From the NCBI RefSeq assembly GCF_002265875.1, contig NZ_NPFA01000008.1, positions 5,127 through 69,126 on the forward strand: 64,000 bases of DNA, given 5' to 3'. The notes under the pieces were generated by a model. The model ran no database searches and was not told the origin of the DNA. It saw only the letters and a list, made by a program, of their open reading frames with translations. The DNA comes from Marinococcus halophilus (GTDB taxonomy: Bacteria > Bacillota > Bacilli > Bacillales > Marinococcaceae). This document shows, one piece after another, positions 1 through 8,378 of this stretch. How positions within the stretch are numbered: the stretch's first letter is position 1; each line of letters begins with the position of its first letter. The position numbers were made by a program, and so were the translations under genes.

Positions 1-3000
1 GCGTCGCCGGAGCTGTCGCTGTCCCCGGAGCCGTCCTCAGAAGGGGCAGAAGAATCTTCTTCATTACTGCTGTCGTCAGAGGTTTCACTGTCGCTGCTTC
101 CCTCTGAAGGGGAGGAGTCTTCACTGGATTCTTCTTCGTCTGTAGAGCTTCCGCCATTTTCTGTTTCATCCGTAGTATTCGATTCGTTTGTGCTTTCATC
201 GGAGCTGTCATTGTTTGACGGCTCCTCAGAGTTGTCCTCAGATGTCCCTGAACTATCACTGGAAGAATCTGAAGAAGAATTATCTCCGCCTTCGCTTTCA
301 TTGTTTTCATCGGCACTGTTTTCTTCGTTACTGCTGCTGGAGCTGTCGTTAGCGCCAGAGTCACCAGAATTTTGATTATCGTTACCGTTATTTGAAGAAT
401 TATCACTGCCGTTATCTTCATCATTATTATCGTTAGAATTATTATTGTTGTTTCCGGAATTGTTGCTGTTGGCATCTTCATTGTTTTCGGAGCTTTCATT
501 GCCGGAGTCGTTATTTCCATTGTTATTATTGGAGTCGCTATCGTCAGTCGAACCGCCAACGTCAACCCCGTTGGAATCGTTTGATTCCCTGCCGTGAGTG
601 TCTACAGCACGAACGGTATATTCTCCATTTCCGTTGGTATCGAATTCCGTGGTTTCACGGTCGATAACATTGCCGGCCTTCTCGCCATCATTAAAGATGC
701 GATAGCCAATCACATCGTTGTCACTAGAAGCTGACCAAGTAAGAGTGCCGCCATCATTGGATACCCCGGTGACCCTGGACGGATCTCTGTTATTTTCAGG
801 AGCATCTTCATCCGGGACAACATTATCCCAGTCGTCCGGCAAATATTCCTGAACCTCTTCTTCATCGCCATCTAAAAGATAATTCTCATTTAAAGAAATG
901 CCGTTTTCCATAAATTCAGAAGGAGTATCATCATAGCCAGGGTAACGATCTCCATCGATAGTTACATATTCAACTTCTTCGAGGCTGTCATCTTCTTCAG
1001 TCGGAGCGAATTCTTCATTGAGAATATCTTCATTTACCAGACCCGCTTCTTCACACAAATCAGTAGGCTGTTTGCCGGAAAGTCCACATATTTCTTCTGT
1101 AGAAATCCCCTCCGGCTCAGAGAATGTGTCTCCAGCACCGATTAAATCATCTTCAGTGTTAGAAGCGGCATTCATAACATCTGCCCAGATCTGCTGGGTT
1201 CTCTGCGAATAAGAGAGTCCCTGTGCGTCTTCAATGCTAATCTGTTCATTATACCCAAGCCACAAACCAAAGGTTACGTTGGGGTTGTAGCCCACAAACC
1301 AGGAGTCTATCTGGTTATTTGTGGTACCTGTTTTTCCAGCCCAATCACCGTCAATATTCAGGCGCTCGGGAAGAGAACTTGCTGTGCCGTCTGGGCCTAA
1401 TACGTCTCGCAGAATATCTGTAATAAGAAAGCTCGTTTGTTCAGAAAAAGGATTGGTGGATTCTTCTTCATGCTCGAATACAGTTTCGTCTGTATTGTCG
1501 GTAATAGAAGCCACCATATAAGGCTCATGGTGCTCACCGCCGGCAGGGAAAGTTGTAAACGCACTTGTATTTTGTTCTACACTTACGCCGCGGCTTAGTC
1601 CGCCGATCGCAGTGGAAGTAGAAATGCCGTTTTCGACTACATTGCCCATGCCCAAATCAGTAAGGGCTTCTTCTCTTGTCGATTCGTCAAGCATATCAAA
1701 TACCCGCACTGCCGGTATGTTACGTGATTCGGCTAAAGCGCTTCTGGCATCAATAAAGCCTTCATACTCTCCGTCAAAGTTGTTGAGTTCGTCATCGTCT
1801 CCTCCATATTCGGTAGGAATATCAAGCAGCGTCTGCCCGGGATGTAAAATTCCTTCTTCAATTGCCGGCCCATAATCAAGCAGTGGTTTCATTGTAGAAC
1901 CGTTTTGTCTGCGCGTCTGGGTGGCATAGTTTAACGAGCTTGTTTCAAAATCGCGGCCACCGACGAAACTTAAAATAGCACCGCTGTTATTTTCAATCAT
2001 CATGCCGCCGACCTGCTCTGCTTCGCCTTCTTTTTCAGGTCCGAAGTATTCATTGTCCTCTACGGCCTGCTGCATCGCATCATAGGTATCTTTATGAACC
2101 GTCAGTTCGATATCATAGCCGCCTTCAGAGACTTCCCGGCTTGCTTCCTGGTTATACTGCTGGATGGTCTCCTGGCGCTCTTCGTCTGATAAGTTTTCGA
2201 GCTGGACGTTATCTTCTGCAAGCATCTGCTTACGCATAATTTGCGTTGCCCGGCGCTGGGTTTCGTTAATCAGGTAAGGGTACTCCTGGGCTACTTCTTC
2301 TTTTGGCTCAGCAAGATTGCTGCGGATATCATAGTTCATTGCTTCATCAAATTCTTCCTGAGAAATGGAGTCTATCTCAAGCATATTATGCAAAACTTCA
2401 TTTTTACGGTTCAAACCTGCAGAAAGGTCATCTTTAACATCTCCATTACTTTCAAATGGAGTGTATGTGTATGGGTTTTGTGGAAGACCGGCAATATAAG
2501 CAGACTGGGCGATATTCAGTTCAGAAGCATCAACACCGAAGATTCCCTGTGCGGCTGCCTGAGCCCCTGCAATATTTTCTCCATTGGCATTCCGGCCGAA
2601 CGGGACAATGTTCATGTAGGCTTGAAACAGTTCATCCTTAGTGAAATAAGTCTCCATTCGCAAGGCCAAAGCAACTTCTTTGGCTTTTCGTTCAAAGGAT
2701 ACCTCTCTGGTCAGCAGCTGGTTTTTAACAATCTGCTGAGTTAATGTCGAACCGCCCGTTTGAGTAGAGGAATTTGTTACCTCCTGATATGTAGCGCGCA
2801 TTAATGATTGAGGATTAATCCCGTTGTGCTCGTAGAAAGCTCTGTCCTCTGTGGATAAAAAGGCGTTCTGAAGGTTGGTTGAAACATTATCGAGTTCTAC
2901 CCGCTGCCTCTCCAATTCCGAAGGCAGTTCTCCTAATTGCTCCCCACTGGCAAAATGAACGGTGCTATTTTCGGCGTAGCTATATATTGATTCCTGCATT

Positions 3001-3167
3001 TCTTCTTCCGTGTAAGCTTCCTGCCCTTTAACCAAAGAGGCGAAAAAGCCTGCACCGATTGACCCGATAAATACAAAGGTTAGAATAAAAACAATAAATA
3101 GGGTTAGAAATGAAAGACCAACAATGCGTAAGGTGTTTCTTGAGCTTGTTTGGTCGTGACGCCCCAT
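1..3167 (-). CDS. class A penicillin-binding protein (PBP1 family), 3' end outside window
   Basis: Bifunctional cell-wall synthase that polymerises lipid II and cross-links peptides outside the membrane. At least 1055 codons are visible. There is a short cytoplasmic N terminus and one membrane anchor at about residues 14-40. The glycosyltransferase motifs EDRAFYEHNG (107-116) and GGSTLTQQ (138-145) and a RKAKEVALALRME block follow. The transpeptidase has STMK (Ser near 424), SRN and KTGTT (near 611). A fibronectin-III-like segment lies around 786-862. From about residue 863 to the window edge the chain is almost only Asn, Ser, Asp, Glu and Gly. The start is the ATG at 3167-3165, divergent from tyrS. 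Such tails are known on some Bacillaceae PBPs; the length and acidity suit a saline habitat (inference). The exact paralogue (PonA, PbpF or PbpG type) cannot be settled. Confidence 0.93.
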   Translation of the reverse strand, partial: MGRHDQTSSRNTLRIVGLSFLTLFIVFILTFVFIGSIGAGFFASLVKGQEAYTEEEMQESIYSYAENSTVHFASGEQLGELPSELERQRVELDNVSTNLQNAFLSTEDRAFYEHNGINPQSLMRATYQEVTNSSTQTGGSTLTQQIVKNQLLTREVSFERKAKEVALALRMETYFTKDELFQAYMNIVPFGRNANGENIAGAQAAAQGIFGVDASELNIAQSAYIAGLPQNPYTYTPFESNGDVKDDLSAGLNRKNEVLHNMLEIDSISQEEFDEAMNYDIRSNLAEPKEEVAQEYPYLINETQRRATQIMRKQMLAEDNVQLENLSDEERQETIQQYNQEASREVSEGGYDIELTVHKDTYDAMQQAVEDNEYFGPEKEGEAEQVGGMMIENNSGAILSFVGGRDFETSSLNYATQTRRQNGSTMKPLLDYGPAIEEGILHPGQTLLDIPTEYGGDDDELNNFDGEYEGFIDARSALAESRNIPAVRVFDMLDESTREEALTDLGMGNVVENGISTSTAIGGLSRGVSVEQNTSAFTTFPAGGEHHEPYMVASITDNTDETVFEHEEESTNPFSEQTSFLITDILRDVLGPDGTASSLPERLNIDGDWAGKTGTTNNQIDSWFVGYNPNVTFGLWLGYNEQISIEDAQGLSYSQRTQQIWADVMNAASNTEDDLIGAGDTFSEPEGISTEEICGLSGKQPTDLCEEAGLVNEDILNEEFAPTEEDDSLEEVEYVTIDGDRYPGYDDTPSEFMENGISLNENYLLDGDEEEVQEYLPDDWDNVVPDEDAPENNRDPSRVTGVSNDGGTLTWSASSDNDVIGYRIFNDGEKAGNVIDRETTEFDTNGNGEYTVRAVDTHGRESNDSNGVDVGGSTDDSDSNNNNGNNDSGNESSENNEDANSNNSGNNNNNSNDNNDEDNGSDNSSNNGNDNQNSGDSGANDSSSSSNEENSADENNESEGGDNSSSDSSSDSSGTSEDNSEEPSNNDSSDESTNESNTTDETENGGSSTDEEESSEDSSPSEGSSDSETSDDSSNEEDSSAPSEDGSGDSDSSGD

Positions 3168-3317
3168 AATTAATACGATCTCCCTTCTCTATGTAGCTTT
3201 GTCTATGGATTCATACATTGACAGTTTTGAAAGTCTTGTGCTAAAAATAAAAGAGCGCAAACTTGAAAACAAACTATAACATACAGCTATGAAGGATGAA
3301 AGTAACCATAGGACCTA
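3168..3317. other. divergent intergenic region between the PBP gene and the tyrS leader
   Basis: About 150 bp must hold the promoters of the PBP gene (minus) and the tyrS leader (plus). A+T-rich stretches with TATAAC-like hexamers are present, but I could not assign a convincing -35/-10 pair to either gene. Confidence 0.4.
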
Positions 3318-3530
3318 CAGTCACAGAGAGTCGACGTTTGCTGAAAGTCGACCTGCAGCCTTTGGCGAATTACACATCCAGAGCTTCTTTCAGGTCTTTT
3401 TTACCAAAGACCTGAAACGGTGTAATGCATCGTTATCAACATGAAGCCGGGAAGCGTATGCTTCCAATAAGGGTGGTACCGCGGTCATCATCGTCCCTTT
3501 TCGTTTTCAAAACGAAAAGGGACTTTTTAT
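3318..3530 (+). promoter_or_regulatory. T-box leader of tyrS (tyrosine specific)
   Basis: tRNA-sensing antitermination leader. It contains a stem I region with paired GTCGAC arms, a specifier context GAAT-TAC-ACA with the Tyr codon TAC at 3371-3373, the T-box core AAGGGTGGTACCGCGG ending near 3484, and a strong terminator (GTCCCTTTTCGTTTT paired with AAAACGAAAAGGGAC, then a T run) at about 3493-3528. Uncharged tRNA-Tyr should stabilise the antiterminator and allow tyrS transcription. Confidence 0.93.
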
Positions 3531-3587
3531 GTACCTACACTTATATATCCAAGTTGTGAGTGTTCTTAAACCAGAAAGGGGAAAGTT

Positions 3588-4865
3588 ATGGGCATTTGGG
3601 AGGAATTAGAAGAAAGAGGGCTTGTGAATCAGGTGACAGAAAGAGAGGGACTTAAGAATCAGTTAAACAACGGCCAGCTTCGTTTTTACTGTGGTTTTGA
3701 TCCTACTGGAGACAGCCTGCATATTGGCCACCTGCTGACTATTATTTTAATGCGCCGGATGCAGCTTCATGGGCATCAGCCGATTGCGCTTGTAGGCGGG
3801 GGGACAGGTATGATTGGGGACCCGAGTGGAAGAAATGCAGAACGCTCTCTGAACGAACCGGAAATTGTGGAAGGTTTTTCGCAAAAAATTCGAAGCCAGC
3901 TCGAAAAATACCTTGATTTTGATGGTGCGTACGGTGCAGAAATTGTGAACAACCACGACTGGCTTGGGAGCATGACCCTGATTAGCTTTCTAAGAGATTT
4001 CGGGAAGCACTTCAGCGTCAATTACATGCTTGCGAAAGAATCAGTGGAGTCCCGGATTCAGGAAGGGATTTCTTTTACTGAATTCAGTTATCAGATCATG
4101 CAGTCAATTGATTTTTACTATTTGTACAAAAATCATCAGTGTACGCTTCAAATCGGTGGCAGTGATCAGTGGGGCAATATTACTGCTGGTCTAGAGCTGA
4201 TACGTCGTTTGGAACATGAAGACGCGGAAAAATCTCCTGCTTACGGTATGACTATTCCTTTGGTGACTAAAGCCGACGGCACGAAATTTGGAAAAACAGC
4301 CGGGTATGCGATATGGCTCGATCCTGAAAAAACGTCTCCATACGAAATGTATCAATTTCTACTTAATACGGACGATCGTGATGTATTAAAGTTTATACGC
4401 TATTTTACGTTTATTGATCAGAAAGAAATGAAAGAGCTTGAAGAAAAAATGCAAACAGCGCCTGAAAAACGAGAAGCCCACCGAAGGCTGGCGCAGGAAA
4501 TCACCTCGTTTGTCCACGGCCGGGAAGCACTGAATCAGGCTGAAAACATTACGAAGGCTCTTTTTGGTGGAGGAAAGCTGACAGCACTTACAGCAGATGA
4601 AATAGCCCAGGGCTTTAAAGATGTACCATCGTACACGATGGAAGCAGAAGAACAAAATCTGGTGGACCTGTTGGTTCAGTCCGGCATAGCTGGCTCAAAA
4701 CGGCAGGCCAGAGAAGATGTGCAAAACGGAGCCATATATATTAACGGTGAAAGGGAACAGCGTACAGAAAAAACGGTAGCGAATGATGATTTGATTGATA
4801 ACCGTTTTATTATTATGCGCCGGGGTAAAAAGAAATATTTTCTGATTTTAAAAAACTATAGATAA
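3588..4865 (+). CDS. tyrS: tyrosyl-tRNA synthetase
   Basis: Charges tRNA-Tyr with tyrosine in the cytoplasm. The product is 425 aa, the normal length for the bacterial enzyme. The class I signature HIGH is visible in DSLHIGHLLTI near the N terminus and the KMSKS-like loop as KFGKT after LVTKADGT. A C-terminal S4-type RNA-binding domain carries KRQAREDV and GAIYINGE. The start is ATG after AGAAAGGGGAAAGTT. It is transcribed alone from the T-box leader. Its expected terminator is interrupted by an insertion sequence just downstream. In related Bacilli tyrS faces rpsD directly; here 7.6 kb of accessory DNA separates them. Confidence 0.98.
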   Translation: MGIWEELEERGLVNQVTEREGLKNQLNNGQLRFYCGFDPTGDSLHIGHLLTIILMRRMQLHGHQPIALVGGGTGMIGDPSGRNAERSLNEPEIVEGFSQKIRSQLEKYLDFDGAYGAEIVNNHDWLGSMTLISFLRDFGKHFSVNYMLAKESVESRIQEGISFTEFSYQIMQSIDFYYLYKNHQCTLQIGGSDQWGNITAGLELIRRLEHEDAEKSPAYGMTIPLVTKADGTKFGKTAGYAIWLDPEKTSPYEMYQFLLNTDDRDVLKFIRYFTFIDQKEMKELEEKMQTAPEKREAHRRLAQEITSFVHGREALNQAENITKALFGGGKLTALTADEIAQGFKDVPSYTMEAEEQNLVDLLVQSGIAGSKRQAREDVQNGAIYINGEREQRTEKTVANDDLIDNRFIIMRRGKKKYFLILKNYR

Positions 4866-4894
4866 ACACTGGCCGGAAACAGCCGGATAAATAT

Positions 4895-4909
4895 AAAAAT
4901 CCCGTGCAG
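4895..4909 (+). terminator. left arm of the tyrS terminator, separated from its partner by an IS
   Basis: AAAAATCCCGTGCAG at 4895-4909 can pair with CTGCACAGGGTTTTTT at 6185-6200 (one bulged A). The second arm ends in a T run. Both lie just outside the IS3-family element (4919-6175). Without the IS they would form a rho-independent terminator with an 18-nt loop directly after tyrS. GTGCA/TGCAC within 4903-4917 can also form a small local hairpin. Confidence 0.6.
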
Positions 4910-4918
4910 ACTTTGCAC

Positions 4919-6175
4919 TGACCTAGAAATATGAGACAAGATAAAGCACCTAGCCTTCCGCCGTTCGGTATTCCATTAGCGTGTGGAAGGCTAATTTCGT
5001 GAAGGGTCGCTGATAATTGTAATAATACATGTACGTCTGCACGTTTTCTAGTATAATAGTAGACCCTCTTGGGGTGCGGAATCCTTCCGACTTTAGTGAG
5101 GAATGGAAGGATTCAATGACGGCATTATCAAAGCAGTTGTCTCGGCGACACATGCTTGTGATAATGCCTTTTTTGTGCGCTTCTTCCTGAAAGGCATAAG
5201 ACGTGTACTGGCATCCCTGATCGCTATGAAGGACCGTGCCGTTGATTTCCCAGCCGGCGTAGGCCCGTTCCAGGGTCTCGAGTACCAAGGCCGTATCCTG
5301 TCGACCGGGGATCGTATACGCCAGCACTTCATTGTTGTAAAGGCCCATCATAGTGGATAAATACCACATGGTTTGTCCGTACGGTAGGTACGTGACGTCC
5401 GTGGCCCATTTTTCATTCGGCTGCCGGGCCTGAAACTGTTGATTCAGCCGATTTGGCACCACCATATCGGAACGTCCGGCGGATTTTAGAGCCCGTTTAG
5501 GTTTGATTTGGCACTGAAGGTCGTACTTCTGCATGATACGCTGTAAAGTGCACCAATGGGCATGATTGCCATGATCTTTTTCCAATAGTCCCCGGATGGT
5601 CCGGTGCTCCACCCGAAACTGCAGGGAACGGCAGAGGGCGATGACCTGCTAGTCGAGCCCGGATGGCTCCCACGACTTCCGACACCAACGGTAATAGGTG
5701 GCACGGGGCGCCCCAAACATGTGACACAAGAACGTTACCGTATATGTTTGCCGGTGCTGGTCGACGAAGGCGAGGAAAACTTCCGGGGCCACCTCCCTTC
5801 GAGTTCCTGGTACTTTCCCCGCAGTGCCTCCTTCATTTCGTAGTACTCCACTTGCTGTCAACCGGTCGATTTCGCTGTTTTACGGTCCTTTGCCGTATGT
5901 GTACTGCTTGCCAACCGGCTGACGAAAGCGATACTCTTCTCCGTTTTGGACCAATCTGGCCCACTGCTTGATTTGCGATCCATTCTTAATGCCGAAGGCA
6001 CCCATAAGCGACTGGTTGCTCCCTCCTTCCTCCTATTTAAGCCGAAAGACTTCCCGTTTCACTTCTGCTGGATACCGTCGTTTGCTTTCTCCCATAAGAA
6101 AAACACCTCCATCTGTCGATCCTACTACGAATACGACGTGAGAGGTGCTTTTATTAGTCTCATTTATTTAGGTCA
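4919..6175 (-). mobile_element. IS3-family insertion sequence (IS150-like), 1257 bp, decayed
   Basis: It is bounded by 33-bp imperfect inverted repeats at 4919-4951 and 6143-6175. Both start TGACCTA from the outside and share ATGAGAC and AAAGCACCT. The ends are TG...CA as in IS3 elements. The transposase is on the minus strand and is interrupted. The left flank is CAC and the right flank is CTT, so no target duplication is obvious. Intact ends with a broken gene mean it could move only if a related transposase acted in trans. Confidence 0.92.
4950..6095 (-). pseudogene. IS3-family transposase OrfA/OrfB, inactivated by three in-frame stops
   Basis: Reading from ATG at 6095-6093 gives an OrfA-like HTH start (MGESKRRYPAEVKREVFRLK). 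This runs into TAG at 6035-6033, TAA at 5882-5880 and TAG at 5651-5649, all in the frame of the catalytic part. Each TAG follows from CAG by one change. The 220-aa C-terminal open segment has the rve/DDE core: ATDVTYLP (Asp), LHSDQG (Asp) and AVIESFHSSLKSE (Glu). IS3 elements usually place orfA and orfB in different frames joined by -1 frameshifting. Here an apparent extra A near the OrfA end (TTGACAGCAAG for TTGCAGCAAG) puts both in one frame. Likely non-functional. Confidence 0.9.
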
Positions 6176-6184
6176 CTTCATTTC

Positions 6185-6200
6185 CTGCACAGGGTTTTTT
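6185..6200 (+). terminator. right arm of the tyrS terminator
   Basis: CTGCACAGGGTTTTTT immediately to the right of the IS; partner of 4895-4909. In its present place it no longer follows its complementary arm in a short transcript, so tyrS transcripts may read into the IS (antisense to its transposase). Confidence 0.55.
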
Positions 6201-6627
6201 ACTATTAACGAAAGTAGTGCTTAACTGTCTTGTCATCCCTTTTTATATCATTGTTTAAACAGTATCATTTCAAAACGGTTCCAGGTGCACTCACGCTGAA
6301 GCTTCGGATAATAATTGAACGATTTCTTCCTCTCAATCTAAGAAGGGATGACCGTAAATATCTAAAATCGTTTGAAGTGTATTTTCCAGACTTTTAGCAA
6401 TAACTTTTAAAATTCCTGCTCCTTTCTATGACACAATAGAAGTTTAACATGAGTATATCGCAATCCACGAGGAGCGAACGGTTTTGTATTGTATCTTTCT
6501 AAAAGAGTAGATAATCTTTGAATTCGTAATGGACTTGCCATTTTTAATCAAAATGACAAGTTATTCTTATTTTGCAGATTAATTAACAATTATTTCTATA
6601 GATAAGAGATCGAATCTCTGGTTCTTT
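6201..6627. other. gene-poor stretch right of the IS
   Basis: About 430 bp without a recognisable gene, RNA or repeat. Only short, unconvincing open frames occur in either strand. Base composition is A+T-rich like the operon that follows. It may be debris from earlier insertions into the tyrS-rpsD interval. Confidence 0.5.
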
Positions 6628-6855
6628 ATGCCCGCTCCGGTTGTCCGGTATATGCAAAAGCTGATAGAAGGCTGGACCCAGGAGCATCGCAACGGGAGTG
6701 TGAAGGCCTTTCTGGAATCCGCCAATCATAACGCTCACCATTCGTTGGTGCCCTGGTTTTTCGCATAGCCCAGGTGGATGACCAAACTACAGCGCTTGGT
6801 GCTGCAGCATGTCCGGCGTCAGGATTCCTCCGCCAACTCGTGTTTTCAAAACTGC
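6628..6855 (+). pseudogene. possible transposase N-terminal remnant
   Basis: One frame gives an N-terminal fragment starting MPAPVVRYMQKLIEGW, then GSVKAFLESANHNAHHSLV, a TAG at 6766-6768, and then PRWMTKLQRLVLQHVRRQD. The arrangement resembles the N-terminal region before the catalytic domain of IS4/IS701-type DDE transposases. No catalytic part or inverted repeats were found. The G+C-richer composition differs from the A+T-rich DNA on both sides. The family assignment is tentative. Confidence 0.4.
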
Positions 6856-6960
6856 AACATAAGAGTATGTTTATTTTTAAGATAATTAATATTGAGGTTC
6901 TAAATTTTTTGTCAGACAACTATTTGTTAAGTTTATTTGCCATTCAAAAAACTTAGTATT

Positions 6961-6991
6961 TTTACAAAATTAGAAATAATTATGATATATT
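6961..6991 (+). promoter_or_regulatory. candidate promoter of the McrBC-like operon
   Basis: TTTACA at 6961-6966 followed by GATATA/TATATT at 6984-6991, spacing 17-19 bp, about 45-85 bp ahead of the first start codons. The background is very A+T-rich, so chance matches are likely. Confidence 0.4.
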
Positions 6992-7035
6992 AGTCTTGCG
7001 AATATATTAATTTAAAGAAAGGGTGGTTTTTTTGA

Positions 7036-7077
7036 ATGGGGGACCAAAATAATATACAGGAGGAGGATAATCATTGA
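7036..7077 (+). CDS. possible 13-residue leader peptide before the defence operon
   Basis: ATG GGG GAC CAA ... CAT TGA encodes MGDQNNIQEEDNH. A purine-rich AAAGGGTGG lies about nine bases upstream. Its TGA stop overlaps the TTG start of the next gene (ATTGA), and the AGGAGGAGG ribosome site of that gene lies inside it. This arrangement can couple translation. It may be chance; no homologue is known to me. Confidence 0.25.
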   Translation: MGDQNNIQEEDNH

Positions 7078-8378
7078 ATGAAATTGAACTATTGAGCAAA
7101 TCTTTAACGAAAAGTGAAGCCGTGCAAATTTGTAAATATTTTTCTATCCACGCTCAAGGATTTACTTTTAACATTGAAAAAGCTCCAGAGCCAATGCTAA
7201 TATCTGCAATTCGAAATGAGCTTAATAAGGCAGGGAAAAAGAAAGGAAAACGAGGAAAGAAACATACTTCAATTGGAGATATATATGAATTCTTTATAAA
7301 AAGTGACATAGATAAAGTAGAAACCATTAAAAAAATGAGTTTTGAGGATTTTTGTTTTCAGATTGAAGTCCACCCTTGGCAAACTTCAAAAGCAACCATT
7401 ATTTCAATATTAAGAAAAGAATATGCAGAAATTTATAACCAATATTATAGTCAATTACTTCATAATATTGAAAATAATAAATTTATTTTAGAAGGTATTA
7501 TTAATGAAACATCAAGTCGGGAAAAGCTAGAATTGATTAGAGAAAACTTGCAAAGCGACCTCAAAATTGAAAGATTATTAAAAAGTTTAAAAGAACAACT
7601 TGTCAAAGAGTTAGGTAAGGAAAAAGTTGAAAGAATGTCTAGGAATGTTGCCATGAGCGAAGATAATTTAGCTAAAGAATTAATCGAAGCTAGAGTAAGT
7701 GAAAAGTATATTCCGCTGACCATGTATTTACTTGAAAATGAAAATTATAAATTAGCAGAAAATAACCTATATCTAATACATGTGATTATTATTTATTTTA
7801 CTCAATTAGAAGAAAAACATAAAAATGAATTGCAAGACAAACAAAGAAACATTTATGAATATGAAAAAGAAGTAAAAGAGTACCAAATCCTAAAAGAAAA
7901 TTACGCTAAGATTAAAAAAGAAAATGACTATCTTCAAGATAAAATAGAATACTTGGAAAATGAAAAAAGACAGTTAACTAGTCAATTACAAAATGAACAA
8001 CAAGAGAAAAAAAGATTAGATCAACAACGACAGAATTATTACCAAATTATACTACTCATACAAGAAAAGTTGCAGTTTGAGAATGTTTTGATTGTAACCA
8101 ATGACGATATATTTGATCAATTTGAATGGTTTAAAAAGCGTACTGTAAGTATAGACGATTTTTCAAAGCATTTACGGCAAGACAATATTATGTTTTTTCA
8201 AGAGCACTGCTTTTGTATCACTCGTGTATCATATGAAAGCACGGAAAAATGGAGAAGACACGAAAATTATCTTAAACAAAAAGAGATTAACTTTGTTGAA
8301 TTGTCAGGATTTAATTTCATGGATTATTTAGATCAGATAATTGAATTCATTTATCAAAAGGAGCAGATAATTTTATGA
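7074..8378 (+). CDS. coiled-coil protein, first gene of an McrBC-like operon
   Basis: I do not recognise a named family for this 434-aa protein. Residues 1-110 look helical and hold a very basic patch (KAGKKKGKRGKKH, near 44-56), compatible with nucleic-acid binding. A long charged coiled coil spans about 240-325 with many Glu/Lys/Gln and a repeated heptad look. The last 110 residues form a separate globular part (NVLIVTNDDI ... HCFCITRVSYES ... INFVELSGFNF), alternating predicted strands and helices like a small Rossmann-type fold. The start is TTG with AGGAGGAGG upstream. The gene overlaps the McrB-like gene by 4 bp (ATGA), so the two are coupled. Association with a McrB/McrC pair suggests a recognition or scaffold subunit (inference). 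Confidence 0.75.
   Translation: MNEIELLSKSLTKSEAVQICKYFSIHAQGFTFNIEKAPEPMLISAIRNELNKAGKKKGKRGKKHTSIGDIYEFFIKSDIDKVETIKKMSFEDFCFQIEVHPWQTSKATIISILRKEYAEIYNQYYSQLLHNIENNKFILEGIINETSSREKLELIRENLQSDLKIERLLKSLKEQLVKELGKEKVERMSRNVAMSEDNLAKELIEARVSEKYIPLTMYLLENENYKLAENNLYLIHVIIIYFTQLEEKHKNELQDKQRNIYEYEKEVKEYQILKENYAKIKKENDYLQDKIEYLENEKRQLTSQLQNEQQEKKRLDQQRQNYYQIILLIQEKLQFENVLIVTNDDIFDQFEWFKKRTVSIDDFSKHLRQDNIMFFQEHCFCITRVSYESTEKWRRHENYLKQKEINFVELSGFNFMDYLDQIIEFIYQKEQIIL

Noticed and set aside
190-375. Ser/Leu-rich plus-strand open frame
   Set aside because: It is the reverse of the low-complexity PBP tail; no ribosome site.
4950-6095. Amber read-through or suppression as a way to keep the transposase active
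   Set aside because: A TAA stop is also present in the same frame and no suppressor evidence is in the window; decay is simpler.
4919-6175. Target-site duplication around the IS
   Set aside because: The flanking bases (CAC left, CTT right) do not match at 3-5 bp.
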